A stretch of 64,000 nucleotides of DNA. It comes from DSPP01 sp964607165. Lineage in GTDB: Bacteria; Zixibacteria; MSB-5A5; DSPP01. Under the pieces are notes generated by a model. That model saw nothing but the letters and a program-made list of their open reading frames with translations. It was not told the DNA's origin and did not search any database. Shown here one piece after another: positions 51,196 through 59,743 of this stretch. Each line of letters starts with the position of its first letter. Position 1 is the stretch's first letter. The stretch spans positions 124,001-188,000 of the forward strand of contig CAZSIT010000001.1 in the NCBI GenBank assembly GCA_964607165.1, in the 5' to 3' direction. A program made the position numbers and the translations under genes.

Positions 51196-52155
51196 ATGGA
51201 CCGCAATTTAGCATTGGAACTGGTGCGGGTGACGGAGGCCGCCGCCTTGGAATCCGCCCGATGGATGGGGAAAGGAGACGCTCATAAAGCCGACGAAGCG
51301 GCCGTGGAGGCTATGCGTAAGGCCTTTTCCGCCATAGACTTTGCCGGAACTGTGGTTATTGGGGAAGGGGAACGGGATGAAGCTCCTATGCTGTATATTG
51401 GGGAGAAACTTGGCAACGGTAAACGCCCTCGCGTGGACATCGCACTGGACCCCTTGGAATGCACCAATTCGGTAGCTTTTGGCCGTTCCAACGCCTTGTC
51501 GGTAGTGGCCTTGGCCCAGCACGGGCACTTTTTGCACGCTCCCGACACTTATATGGAAAAAATAGCGGTCGGGAAAGAAGCCCAGGAGGCCATTGACCTC
51601 GAAAAAACGATTGAGGAGAATCTAAAAAACATAGCCGAAGCCAAGAGTATGCCGGTAGAAAACTTGACGGTGGTTATTTTGGATCGGCAAAGGCACGAAG
51701 AGTTGGTGCGAAGGGTTCGTAAACTTGGATGCCGGATTCAGCTAATCCCGGATGGAGACGTTTCCGCCGCCGTTGCTACGGCCCTACCGGACTCTGGCAT
51801 TGACGTGCTTTTGGGAACCGGCGGAGCGCCAGAAGGAGTTTTGGCGGCGGCCGCTTTGCGCTGTTTAGGCGGGGGCTTTCAAGGACGTTTGGTCTTTCGC
51901 AATGCGGATGAAATCAAACGCGCCAAAAAAATGGGCATTAAAAACATTAACCGAATTTATAGCTGCGAGGAGCTGGCCAAAGGAGACAACATAATGTTCG
52001 CCTGCACCGGCGTGACCGACGGGGATATGCTCAAGGGAGTGCATTTCTTTGGCGGGGGCGCCGAAACCCATTCTTTGGTGATGCGCTCCAAGAGTGGCAC
52101 CTTACGGTTTATCACCACCCGGCATTCGTTCGACCAAATGCCGGAATACGAATAA
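51196..52155 (+). CDS. glpX: Class II fructose-1,6-bisphosphatase
   Basis: GlpX performs the gluconeogenic step opposing pfk. The 319-residue product has the N-terminal RVTEAAALESARWMGKGD helix, VIGEGERDEAPMLYIGE (Glu and Asp metal ligands), DPLECTN (about 83-89), and GTGGAPEGVLAAAALRCLGG. The motif normally written DP[IL]EGT has Cys (TGC, one base from GGC) for Gly, close to the metal and phosphate site. The ATG has GAGGA only 3 nt upstream, so spacing is tight. It begins the run glpX-hpf-hprK. Confidence 0.94.
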   Translation: MDRNLALELVRVTEAAALESARWMGKGDAHKADEAAVEAMRKAFSAIDFAGTVVIGEGERDEAPMLYIGEKLGNGKRPRVDIALDPLECTNSVAFGRSNALSVVALAQHGHFLHAPDTYMEKIAVGKEAQEAIDLEKTIEENLKNIAEAKSMPVENLTVVILDRQRHEELVRRVRKLGCRIQLIPDGDVSAAVATALPDSGIDVLLGTGGAPEGVLAAAALRCLGGGFQGRLVFRNADEIKRAKKMGIKNINRIYSCEELAKGDNIMFACTGVTDGDMLKGVHFFGGGAETHSLVMRSKSGTLRFITTRHSFDQMPEYE

Positions 52156-52167
52156 GAGGAGGTCTTT

Positions 52168-52524
52168 ATGCAACTGCGGATAACTGCCCGTCATTTTGAA
52201 ATGAACGGGAATCTAAAGGAGTTTGCCGAAGAACATTTCGGAAAGCTGGACCGCTATTTTGATCACATTGTTGATTGCCGGCTGATTTTGACCAAAGACG
52301 GCTATCGGCAGATTGCGGAGGGAAATCTGAAGGTTTACGGCACGATTATAACCGGCAAAGTTGCCACCAACGATATGCCGGCTTCGATTGAAAAACTGGC
52401 GCAGAAAATGGAAGCCCAGTTGAAACGGTATAAAGAAAAACTTAAATCCAAAGATCAGAAAAAACTAACGGAACTGAAGGAGGAGGCGGGACGGCCGGCC
52501 GCCGAAGAGGAGGAAGAAGAGTAG
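52168..52524 (+). CDS. hpf: Ribosome hibernation-promoting factor (HPF/RaiA family)
   Basis: The 118-residue short-form HPF binds the 30S A/P sites in idle ribosomes. It has the MQLRITARHFEMNGNLKEFAEEHFGKL start, strand DCRLILTKDGYRQIAEGNLKV, and the basic helix KLAQKMEAQLKRYKEKLKSK. It lacks the C-terminal dimerisation domain of long HPF and ends in an acidic EEEEE run. AGAGGAGG precedes ATG 52168. hpf next to hprK is a familiar arrangement in Proteobacteria, there with rpoN and ptsN, which are absent here. Confidence 0.93.
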   Translation: MQLRITARHFEMNGNLKEFAEEHFGKLDRYFDHIVDCRLILTKDGYRQIAEGNLKVYGTIITGKVATNDMPASIEKLAQKMEAQLKRYKEKLKSKDQKKLTELKEEAGRPAAEEEEEE

Positions 52525-52528
52525 CCGG

Positions 52529-53497
52529 ATGCAACCCATTACGGTTGAAGCCCTTTTCAACGAGAAAAAGGAATATCTGGAGCTGTCGCTTTTGACCGGT
52601 TCGGTCGGGCTTACGAAAAGCATCGCCAATAGCGAGATTCACCGGCCCAGCTTGGCTTTGGCAGGTTTTACCGAGCGTTTTGCTTCCAAGCGCACCCAAA
52701 TTTTGGGCGAGACTGAAATTGCTTTTTTGGGAAGCCAAACACCAACCCAAAGGCGCGAAAGCTGTATGCGTCTTTTCTCTTTCAATTTACCGGTGGTATT
52801 CGTTTCCAAAGGACAGCCCCCCCCTACTGAACTTTTGGATGCCGCCAAAGAGTGGGAAACGGCCGTTTTGGGATCCAAGCTGACCACTACTGAATTGGAA
52901 AGCCGCTTGGCAGTTTACTTAGACCATGTTTTTGCACCCTCCACGACCGTTCACGGCACACTAGTGGACGTTTACGGCGTTGGGCTTCTCTATACCGGTA
53001 AATCAGGAATCGGAAAAAGCGAAACGGCCCTCGATTTGGTCGAGCGGGGACATCGGCTCGTCGCCGATGATATGGTGCGGCTTATCAAAAAAGCGCCGGA
53101 AGTTATTGTGGGGACAGGGTTTGAGCTTTTGGGCCATCATATGGAAGTGCGCGGGATAGGGATTATCGATATCGAAAAGCTCTTTGGCATCCGCTCGATT
53201 CGGCTGCAAAAACGGCTGGAGGTGGAAGTGCGGCTCACCGTTTGGTCGGAAGAAGAGCAGTACGAACGACTCGGTTTGGAAGATAAACATACCACCATTT
53301 TAGGGGTGGAGTTGCCGGTAGTTGTCATTCCCCTGTCCCCCGGGAAAAACATCACGGTCATATCGGAAGTGATTGCGATGAACCATATGCTCAAAGTGTA
53401 CGGCGAAAACACTGCCGAAGGGTTTGCCAAGCGGTTGTCGGAGGAAATCCATCGCCGAAAAATGACCACCCGCTATCTGGAAAGCGATTACGAGTAA
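52529..53497 (+). CDS. hprK: HPr kinase/phosphorylase
   Basis: HprK phosphorylates HPr on Ser46 and so controls sugar use. The 322-residue protein has both parts: an N-terminal domain (1-130) and a C-terminal kinase domain with VHGTLVDVYG (His142), Walker A GKSGIGKS (157-164), RLVADD and the signature MEVRGIGIIDIEKLFG. No ptsH or ptsI is in the window. The GAGGAGGAAGAAGAG at the end of hpf serves as ribosome site for ATG 52529. Confidence 0.95.
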   Translation: MQPITVEALFNEKKEYLELSLLTGSVGLTKSIANSEIHRPSLALAGFTERFASKRTQILGETEIAFLGSQTPTQRRESCMRLFSFNLPVVFVSKGQPPPTELLDAAKEWETAVLGSKLTTTELESRLAVYLDHVFAPSTTVHGTLVDVYGVGLLYTGKSGIGKSETALDLVERGHRLVADDMVRLIKKAPEVIVGTGFELLGHHMEVRGIGIIDIEKLFGIRSIRLQKRLEVEVRLTVWSEEEQYERLGLEDKHTTILGVELPVVVIPLSPGKNITVISEVIAMNHMLKVYGENTAEGFAKRLSEEIHRRKMTTRYLESDYE

Positions 53498-53527
53498 GCC
53501 GGTTTTGGCCGATACCTTAAGGGGGGT

Positions 53528-54424
53528 ATGAGTCCAAAAACGGCCGAATGGAAAGTCGGGCTGGTAATTTTAATTGCCATCGCCCTTTTGACTTATGGTA
53601 TTATCTGGATTAAAGGCGCCCGCTTTGGGCGAAAAACTTATCCTGCAGCCGTGGTTTTTCCCAATGTCGGCTCGTTATCCGTTGGCGATCAGGTTTCCGT
53701 CTCCGGCGTGCAGAAAGGAAAGGTTCAAAAAATCGATTTGCATAAAGGCGACGTTTTGGTGAACTTTTCGCTGGAAAAAGATGTTGTTTTGAAACAAGAT
53801 GCCCGCTTCACGGTTATGAACATCGGGCTTATGGGAGAACGTTTTGTTTCGGTTGAAACTGGAAAATCGGACACGCTTTTGGCCTTGCAACCCTACCCGC
53901 ACGGTTACTACGATACTGGAATTCCGGAAGTGATGGGAATGATGGGGCGGATGATGGACGAGGTTCGGCAGTTAGTGGAAGCCTTGCGGGGCAGCATCGG
54001 CTCGCCCGGCTATTTGAACAAATTGACTTCAATTGTTGACCAGGCGGAGGAAACCAGCCGGCGGGTGAACCGGCTTTTGGCCAAAAACGAGGACAAGGTT
54101 ACCGCCGCCTTTGACGACCTGTCTCGCGCGGCTCATCAATTAAAGACCGTAATTGCCAGAAACGCCGGGGCCGTCGATTCGGTCGTAACCAATCTACATT
54201 CCGCCTCCCAAAAAATAACCCCGCTGGTGGACGGGATGGATTCGCTTAGGTTTTCGTTCAAAAAAATCGCCGACCAGATTGAAAACCAGCAGGGAACGCT
54301 GGGCAAGCTGATTAACGATCGGACGCTCTATGAACAGATGCGCAAAACCGCCCGCGATTTAGATTCTTTGGTTCTGGACATCAAAAGAAATCCCCGCCGC
54401 TATTTGACCATCAAGATTTTTTAA
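53528..54424 (+). CDS. MlaD/MCE family phospholipid-transport protein
   Basis: The protein (298 residues) has one N-terminal membrane helix (about 10-28), an MCE domain (about 38-115) with VFPNVGSLSVGDQVSVSGVQKGKVQKID, then a long helical region that can form the tunnel of an MCE hexamer. It belongs to the Mla-type system that moves phospholipids between the two membranes. The permease and ATPase genes (mlaE, mlaF) are not adjacent here. ATG 53528 has a GGGGGG-rich upstream site. It overlaps the GH57 gene by one base (TAATG). Confidence 0.9.
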   Translation: MSPKTAEWKVGLVILIAIALLTYGIIWIKGARFGRKTYPAAVVFPNVGSLSVGDQVSVSGVQKGKVQKIDLHKGDVLVNFSLEKDVVLKQDARFTVMNIGLMGERFVSVETGKSDTLLALQPYPHGYYDTGIPEVMGMMGRMMDEVRQLVEALRGSIGSPGYLNKLTSIVDQAEETSRRVNRLLAKNEDKVTAAFDDLSRAAHQLKTVIARNAGAVDSVVTNLHSASQKITPLVDGMDSLRFSFKKIADQIENQQGTLGKLINDRTLYEQMRKTARDLDSLVLDIKRNPRRYLTIKIF

Positions 54425-56487
54425 TGCCCCAAACGCTTTTTTTTGCGGTTCACAACCATCAGCCGGTTGGGAATTTCGACTCGGTTATTGATGACGCTTT
54501 CGAAAAGGCCTATCTGCCTTTTTTGCGGTCAGTGAGACAATTTCCAGATTTCAAATTCGCCTTGCACAACTCCGGCATTCTTTATGAATGGGCGGAAAAA
54601 AGAAAGCCGGAGTTTTTCGAGCTAATCGAAGAGCTGCTCGAGCAGCGACAAATTGAGCTGTTGGGCGGCGGTTTCTACGAACCGATTTTACCGGCCATTC
54701 CGGAAGCCGACCGGTTGGGCCAGATTTTGAAAATGTCCGACTATCTTGAAAAACGGTTCGGCCAAAGGCCCAAAGGAGCCTGGATAGCCGAGCGGGTCTG
54801 GGAACCGAATCTACCCAAAACTCTCTTTCAGGCAGGCATTGAATATACGATGCTGGATGATACTCACTTCAGATACGCCGGTTATAACGGTCCTTTGACT
54901 TCCGGCCCTTTATTAACCGAGGACGAAGGTCGAGCGGTTTACGTTTTTCCCATCTTGAAAGAGTTGCGTTATAAGGTCCCCTTTGGTACGATTGAAGAAA
55001 TTAAAAATCGGCTTTTTGAAAACTTGAACGAAGTTAAATGCTGGGTATATGCTGATGACGGTGAAAAGTTTGGGGTCTGGCCGAAAACGTACGAGCATTG
55101 CTACATCAACGGTTGGCTGGAAAAATTTCTGGAGGCTGTTACCTCTGATGGCAACCGGCTGCAAGTTCGCTTCTTCAGTGAAGCGTTGAAAAATGGCGGC
55201 TCTGTGGACCGCGTTTATCTTCCTCCTGCTTCTTACGAGGAGATGCTGGAGTGGGCTTTACCGCCGCAACTGCAACTGGATTATGAAACGGTCAAAGAAA
55301 AACTTAAAAGTATTGGGGAATGGGAAAAGGCCGCTCCCTTTTTGCGCGGTGGTTTCTGGCGAAATTTTCTTTCCAAATATCCGGAAGTGAATCATATGCA
55401 TAAAAAGATGCTGTTTGTAAGCCATAAATTACAGGGATTGAAGGACAGCCCCCAAAAAAATAAGACGAAGTTGGAGGAGGCTCGTAACCTGCTTTATAAA
55501 GGACAGTGTAACTGTCCTTACTGGCATGGGGTCTTTGGGGGGGCTTATTTGACTCACCTCCGCGCAGCCAACTACGAGGCCTTGATTGGTGCCCAGAACC
55601 TCATTTACGAATTGGATGGAAAGGCTCAAATCTCGGTCGAAGAAATTGACTTCGATGCGGATGGATATAAAGAGGTAGTTGTCGAAACTCCCGATTTGTT
55701 CTGTGTTATAAATCCCTATAAAGGCGGCTCAATTTCCGAGCTGGACTTCAAAGCTAAACAATTTAACCTGCAAAACACCTTTGCCGGCCGTTCGGAGGCT
55801 TATCATTTGAAACTCTCTCAATCTGCCAGGTCATCCGAACAAGTAACCACCATTCACTCCCGAATTGAGGCCAAAGACAAAGAGTTGGAAAAATATTTGC
55901 ATACTTTTAGCCAACCGGTTTATCCAAAATGGAGTTTTTACGAAACCATCGACGAGGTGACGGGCTACCGAGTTGCTTTTCAATCTAAAATCAAGAAGGA
56001 AGCGAAGCAAGCGGTCGTTTCCCTTGAAACTGAAAACTTCAACGGCTTTTCCCTGCAAAAAACCCTCTCATTTGAAGTTGGCCGACCGCGAATAAAGTTT
56101 AGTTATCAACTGAAGAATCTGCTGGCAAAACAAGTGTCGTTTATTTTGTCCAGCGAATTCAATTTCAATTTTGAGGCGCCCTATTCACCCGACCGCTACT
56201 TCAAGGTCAACGGCCAAAAATCTGTGCATCCCACGCTTGAGGCGGAAGAAAAAGTTGCTGATGTGAACAGCGTCGAACTTGTTGACGAATGGCGCAAATT
56301 GGCGGTGATTTTTCGTTTTCCCACCCCCATCCGGTTCCAACGTCTTCCCATTTTTACAGTTTCTCTTTCAGAATCGGGCGTGGAAAAAACTTATCAAGGC
56401 TCCACTTTGCTTTTTAGTTTCCCTATGCATTTAAAACCGGAAGAGTCCGCTGCGGTGGAATTCAAACTGGAATTGCTTTCGCTTTAG
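54424..56487 (+). CDS. GH57 4-alpha-glucanotransferase
   Basis: The 687-residue enzyme is of the Thermococcus litoralis amylomaltase type. The first strand is FFAVHNHQPVGNFD, the nucleophile Glu123 lies in KGAWIAERVWEPNLPKT, and the acid/base Asp lies in ADDGEKFGVWP (211-212). The C-terminal DUF1926-like beta domain (about 430-687) is present. It disproportionates maltodextrins or glycogen-type chains inside the cell (no signal peptide). Translation is coupled to the MCE gene by TAATG. Together with glpX and hprK it suggests storage or use of alpha-glucans. Confidence 0.92.
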   Translation: MPQTLFFAVHNHQPVGNFDSVIDDAFEKAYLPFLRSVRQFPDFKFALHNSGILYEWAEKRKPEFFELIEELLEQRQIELLGGGFYEPILPAIPEADRLGQILKMSDYLEKRFGQRPKGAWIAERVWEPNLPKTLFQAGIEYTMLDDTHFRYAGYNGPLTSGPLLTEDEGRAVYVFPILKELRYKVPFGTIEEIKNRLFENLNEVKCWVYADDGEKFGVWPKTYEHCYINGWLEKFLEAVTSDGNRLQVRFFSEALKNGGSVDRVYLPPASYEEMLEWALPPQLQLDYETVKEKLKSIGEWEKAAPFLRGGFWRNFLSKYPEVNHMHKKMLFVSHKLQGLKDSPQKNKTKLEEARNLLYKGQCNCPYWHGVFGGAYLTHLRAANYEALIGAQNLIYELDGKAQISVEEIDFDADGYKEVVVETPDLFCVINPYKGGSISELDFKAKQFNLQNTFAGRSEAYHLKLSQSARSSEQVTTIHSRIEAKDKELEKYLHTFSQPVYPKWSFYETIDEVTGYRVAFQSKIKKEAKQAVVSLETENFNGFSLQKTLSFEVGRPRIKFSYQLKNLLAKQVSFILSSEFNFNFEAPYSPDRYFKVNGQKSVHPTLEAEEKVADVNSVELVDEWRKLAVIFRFPTPIRFQRLPIFTVSLSESGVEKTYQGSTLLFSFPMHLKPEESAAVEFKLELLSL

Positions 56488-56511
56488 TTTTCTTTTTCGT
56501 TTCTTATCTGT

Positions 56512-57654
56512 ATGTCTTTCGGGCTTTATCTGCATTTTCCCTTTTGCTCAAAAATCTGCCCCTATTGTGATTTTTACGTTCTAAGGGTTTCCAAAACGAA
56601 AAGAGAGACCTTCATACCTTTTTATGAAACGGAATTACAACTTCTCTTGAAAGAAAAACCGGAACTCTCCGACCAAAAACTGGAAACGGTTTATTTCGGA
56701 GGCGGCACTCCTTCTCTTTTAGAATCAGAACAACTGGATGAGCTTTTTCGGGTGACTAAAAAGTTCTTCGCCATATCCTCAGAAGCAGAAATCACTTTAG
56801 AAGCCAACCCAAATGACATTTTGGGTAATAAGTTGGTGACATTTCGCAAGCTCGGTGTAAATCGGCTTTCCATCGGAGTTCAAAGCTTGAATGATGAAGA
56901 GCTAAAAACTTTGGGCCGAGAGCACACAGCCATACAGGCATTGGATGCGGCAAGGAATGCTCGAAAATCTGGTTTCGAAAATCTTAATCTGGATTTGATT
57001 TTTGGAGTGCCCGGGCAAACTCTCAAATCCTGGCAAAAAACATTAGAACAGGCGATCAAAGCGAGGCCATCTCATTTCTCAACTTACAGTTTGACTATTG
57101 AAGAAAGGACGTTTTTTTTCAAACTTCAGCAGCAAGGAAAACTTCGTCTGCCGCCCGATGATGCTTGCCAGGAAATGTATTTAACCGGAGTGGAATTTTT
57201 GGAAAAGGAAGGCTACCGGCAATATGAGATTTCCAATTTCGCTCAACCCGAATTCGAATCAAAACACAACCGCAACTACTGGGAAAGAAAAAGTTACCTG
57301 GGGATAGGCCCATCGGCGCACTCCTTCAATGGCGCCAAACGATGGGCCAATGTTCGAAGCTTGAATATTTATCAAGAGAAACTTGGAAAGAGCATATCGC
57401 CTCTGGAATTTGAAGAAATCATAGACTTAAAACAAGCGCTGGAAGAAACCATCTTTCTTGGCTTGCGGCAGAAAGAGGGAGTTTGTTTTCAAAGCTTGAA
57501 GAATGAATTCAAATATGATTTGGCAAAAGAAAAAAATGACTTAATCCACAAGCTGGTGGCTCAAAACTATACCCTGAGCGAAGCTGGAAGGCTGAAGCTC
57601 ACCACTCTCGGATTCTATATTTCAGATAAAATTGCGTCCGAGCTTTTTCCGTAA
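56512..57654 (+). CDS. hemW: HemW-like radical SAM protein (coproporphyrinogen III oxidase family)
   Basis: The radical SAM enzyme has 380 residues with the cluster motif CSKICPYCDFY (CxxxCxxC, about residues 10-20), YFGGGTPSLL, the SIGVQSLNDEELKTLGREHT motif and the HemN_C domain. HemW proteins transfer haem rather than oxidise coproporphyrinogen; the single extra-Cys pattern and length favour HemW over HemN. ATG 56512 has no visible ribosome site. It is the last plus-strand gene before the converging glycan operon, with no clear terminator between. Confidence 0.9.
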   Translation: MSFGLYLHFPFCSKICPYCDFYVLRVSKTKRETFIPFYETELQLLLKEKPELSDQKLETVYFGGGTPSLLESEQLDELFRVTKKFFAISSEAEITLEANPNDILGNKLVTFRKLGVNRLSIGVQSLNDEELKTLGREHTAIQALDAARNARKSGFENLNLDLIFGVPGQTLKSWQKTLEQAIKARPSHFSTYSLTIEERTFFFKLQQQGKLRLPPDDACQEMYLTGVEFLEKEGYRQYEISNFAQPEFESKHNRNYWERKSYLGIGPSAHSFNGAKRWANVRSLNIYQEKLGKSISPLEFEEIIDLKQALEETIFLGLRQKEGVCFQSLKNEFKYDLAKEKNDLIHKLVAQNYTLSEAGRLKLTTLGFYISDKIASELFP

Positions 57655-57673
57655 GTAATTTTTCAATCCCGCT

Positions 57674-58864
57674 TCAAAATTCTGAATATAGCTGATTGAA
57701 TTCTTCAGCAAGTTTTTCGGGGGAGAATTTTTGAATGTAGGTTTGGCAGCCATTTTCTCCCAATTTTTTGCGTAGAGAAGCGTCCGCAAGAAGCTTTCTA
57801 AAAGCGACAGCGATTTCTTGGGGTTTATCCGGGTCGGCCAAAAAGCCGTTTTCGCCGTCGGTTACAATGTCAGTAATTCCACCGGAACGGGCGGCGACTA
57901 CCGGCTTTTTAAAAAGGAAAGCTTCCACTAAGACCAACCCAAAACCTTCGTTTTTTGAGACCAAAGTTACAATTTCGGCCGCCTGATACAAACTCCCCAA
58001 TTTGGGGGGCGGCATCGAGGGGAAAAATTCGACTCGTTCGGCCAACCGCAGCTTTTCAACTTGGGCTTTCAGTTCGGTTTCCTTGGGGCCGTTGCCAACG
58101 ATGACCAGTTTAACGTTGAGGAATTCAGGAGCGATTTGTGAAAAGGCGGTGATGAGATTGGATAGATTTTTTTGTTCAATCAGGCGGGCCGGGCAGAGTA
58201 TGAAGCGGTTATTTCGGGAAGCCTTTGGTTCCCTTTGCAGCACCTGCGGGTCGATGGGCATTGGGATTACGGCGGTTTTGTTTTCAAGAAACGGGAACAG
58301 AGATATAAGTTCGGCTCTTAGAAAATTGGATACAACTGTAACTTTGGCTGCGCGTGTGAAAACATTTTCTGCTTTACGGCGCAAGAAGCTATTTTGGCGC
58401 AAGAGTATCAAATCGGTGCCGTGCAGCGTGACGATATAGGGGATTTTGCAAAAGAAAGAATGCCAATAGGCTACCAAGCCGGCCGGTATCCACCAGTGGG
58501 CGTGAATTAAAGCCGGCTTTTCTTTTTTTACTTCCTTTTTGGTTTTGAAGAAGAAAGCGACCATGAAAAAAAGAAAGATGATTTTGTAGAAAAGGCTTTT
58601 TCTAACTCGCTCGGCCATATCGCCAACGTAGGCCAAAGTTTCCCAGCGCTGGAAGGAGTAGCGAAAGCGGGAGATTTCGACCGGGCCCAAGTTTTCTTCG
58701 ACGGCCAGACCTTTGGAATGAGGTAAAACAATTTTTATTTCCCAACCTTTTTGGAACAGCTCGCGGGCCAGGGTGTTGATGTAATGGGAAAGGACTTCGG
58801 CTTTGAACGAAAAAAAAGAGTGGCTTAAAAAAATGACTTTTTTTTCGGCCAAATTTGGGTTCAA
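57674..58864 (-). CDS. Family 4 glycosyltransferase
   Basis: This GT-B fold transferase has 396 residues. The N-terminal half includes LSHSFFSFKAEVLSHYINTLAREL, the linker is at about 190-210, and the C-terminal half has NGPKETELKAQVEKL and EGFGLVLVEAFLFKKPVVAARSGG (E-x7-E catalytic motif), then DGENGFL. The start is TTG 58862-58864; no ATG gives a full N-terminus. It is the last gene of the minus-strand glycan operon, 18 bp after the GT2 gene. Confidence 0.9.
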   Translation of the reverse strand: MNPNLAEKKVIFLSHSFFSFKAEVLSHYINTLARELFQKGWEIKIVLPHSKGLAVEENLGPVEISRFRYSFQRWETLAYVGDMAERVRKSLFYKIIFLFFMVAFFFKTKKEVKKEKPALIHAHWWIPAGLVAYWHSFFCKIPYIVTLHGTDLILLRQNSFLRRKAENVFTRAAKVTVVSNFLRAELISLFPFLENKTAVIPMPIDPQVLQREPKASRNNRFILCPARLIEQKNLSNLITAFSQIAPEFLNVKLVIVGNGPKETELKAQVEKLRLAERVEFFPSMPPPKLGSLYQAAEIVTLVSKNEGFGLVLVEAFLFKKPVVAARSGGITDIVTDGENGFLADPDKPQEIAVAFRKLLADASLRKKLGENGCQTYIQKFSPEKLAEEFNQLYSEF

Positions 58865-58882
58865 GCGGATATCAATCGCAAT

Positions 58883-59743
58883 TCACTTTTTAGCGTAAGA
58901 GGAAGTTTGAACTTCTTCATATTTGGAAATTTGTTTCAATTTTAGCGCGTGCAACCGGTAGAGAAAAAGGGCACACAGAATGTGCAGACCGTATTGGATG
59001 GATTTAAAAAATCCGATGGAAGAAGCCTCATTAAAATAGCGGGTGGTTATGGGGGCTTCACCGATCCGAAAGCGGCCGGCGACGCACTGGATGATAATTT
59101 CGGTGTCAAAGACGAAGTTGTCGGAGTTAAGCTCAAACGGAACGCTGTTTAAAAAATCTTTGCTGTAGGCGCGGAAACCGGAGTGATATTCACTTAGATG
59201 CAAACCCAAGAGCAAATTGGCGAATTTGGTCAGGCCGATGTTGGGGAAAAATTTCCAGTAGGGCATACCGCCTTCCAGGGCATTTCGTCTAATTAGCATA
59301 CGAGAACCGAAAACGACGTCTGTTTCTCCCTGCAGAATTGGGTTAATCAATTCGGGAATAAAACTGGGGTCGTATTGAAAATCGGGATGAACCATTACAA
59401 TCGCATCGGCACCCCGTTCCAGAGCTTTACGATAACAGGTTTTTTGGTTTCCTCCGTATCCTTTGTTTTTTTCGTGGCGAAAGACTACCATGCCTAATTT
59501 CTGGGCAATGTTTACGGTGTTATCGGTGCTTACGTCATCCACCAATATGATTTCATCCACCCAGTCTTTGGGAATATCGGCGACGGTGCGCGCCAGGGTT
59601 TTTTCGGCGTTGTAAGCAGGTAAGATGGCCGTAACTTTTTTAGTTCGGTCCGTTCTTATCAGCTTGGTAGTGTGGCTGGGCTGGAGGGTATCCAGTGTGG
59701 CCGTTTTTTTGTTTGATTTTGGGAAAATCATTAATATGGACAA
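58883..59743 (-). CDS. Family 2 glycosyltransferase
   Basis: The GT-A fold transferase (286 residues) resembles DPM1-type polyprenyl-phosphate sugar synthases: LPAYNAEKTLARTV, EIILVDDVSTDNT and HPDFQYDPSFI (metal region), SGFRAYSKDFL and a terminal hydrophobic helix region. It starts at TTG 59743 directly abutting the upstream stop, or at the internal ATG 59731. A polyprenyl-sugar product would suit the membrane GT39-like enzyme encoded just before it. Confidence 0.88.
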   Translation of the reverse strand: MSILMIFPKSNKKTATLDTLQPSHTTKLIRTDRTKKVTAILPAYNAEKTLARTVADIPKDWVDEIILVDDVSTDNTVNIAQKLGMVVFRHEKNKGYGGNQKTCYRKALERGADAIVMVHPDFQYDPSFIPELINPILQGETDVVFGSRMLIRRNALEGGMPYWKFFPNIGLTKFANLLLGLHLSEYHSGFRAYSKDFLNSVPFELNSDNFVFDTEIIIQCVAGRFRIGEAPITTRYFNEASSIGFFKSIQYGLHILCALFLYRLHALKLKQISKYEEVQTSSYAKK

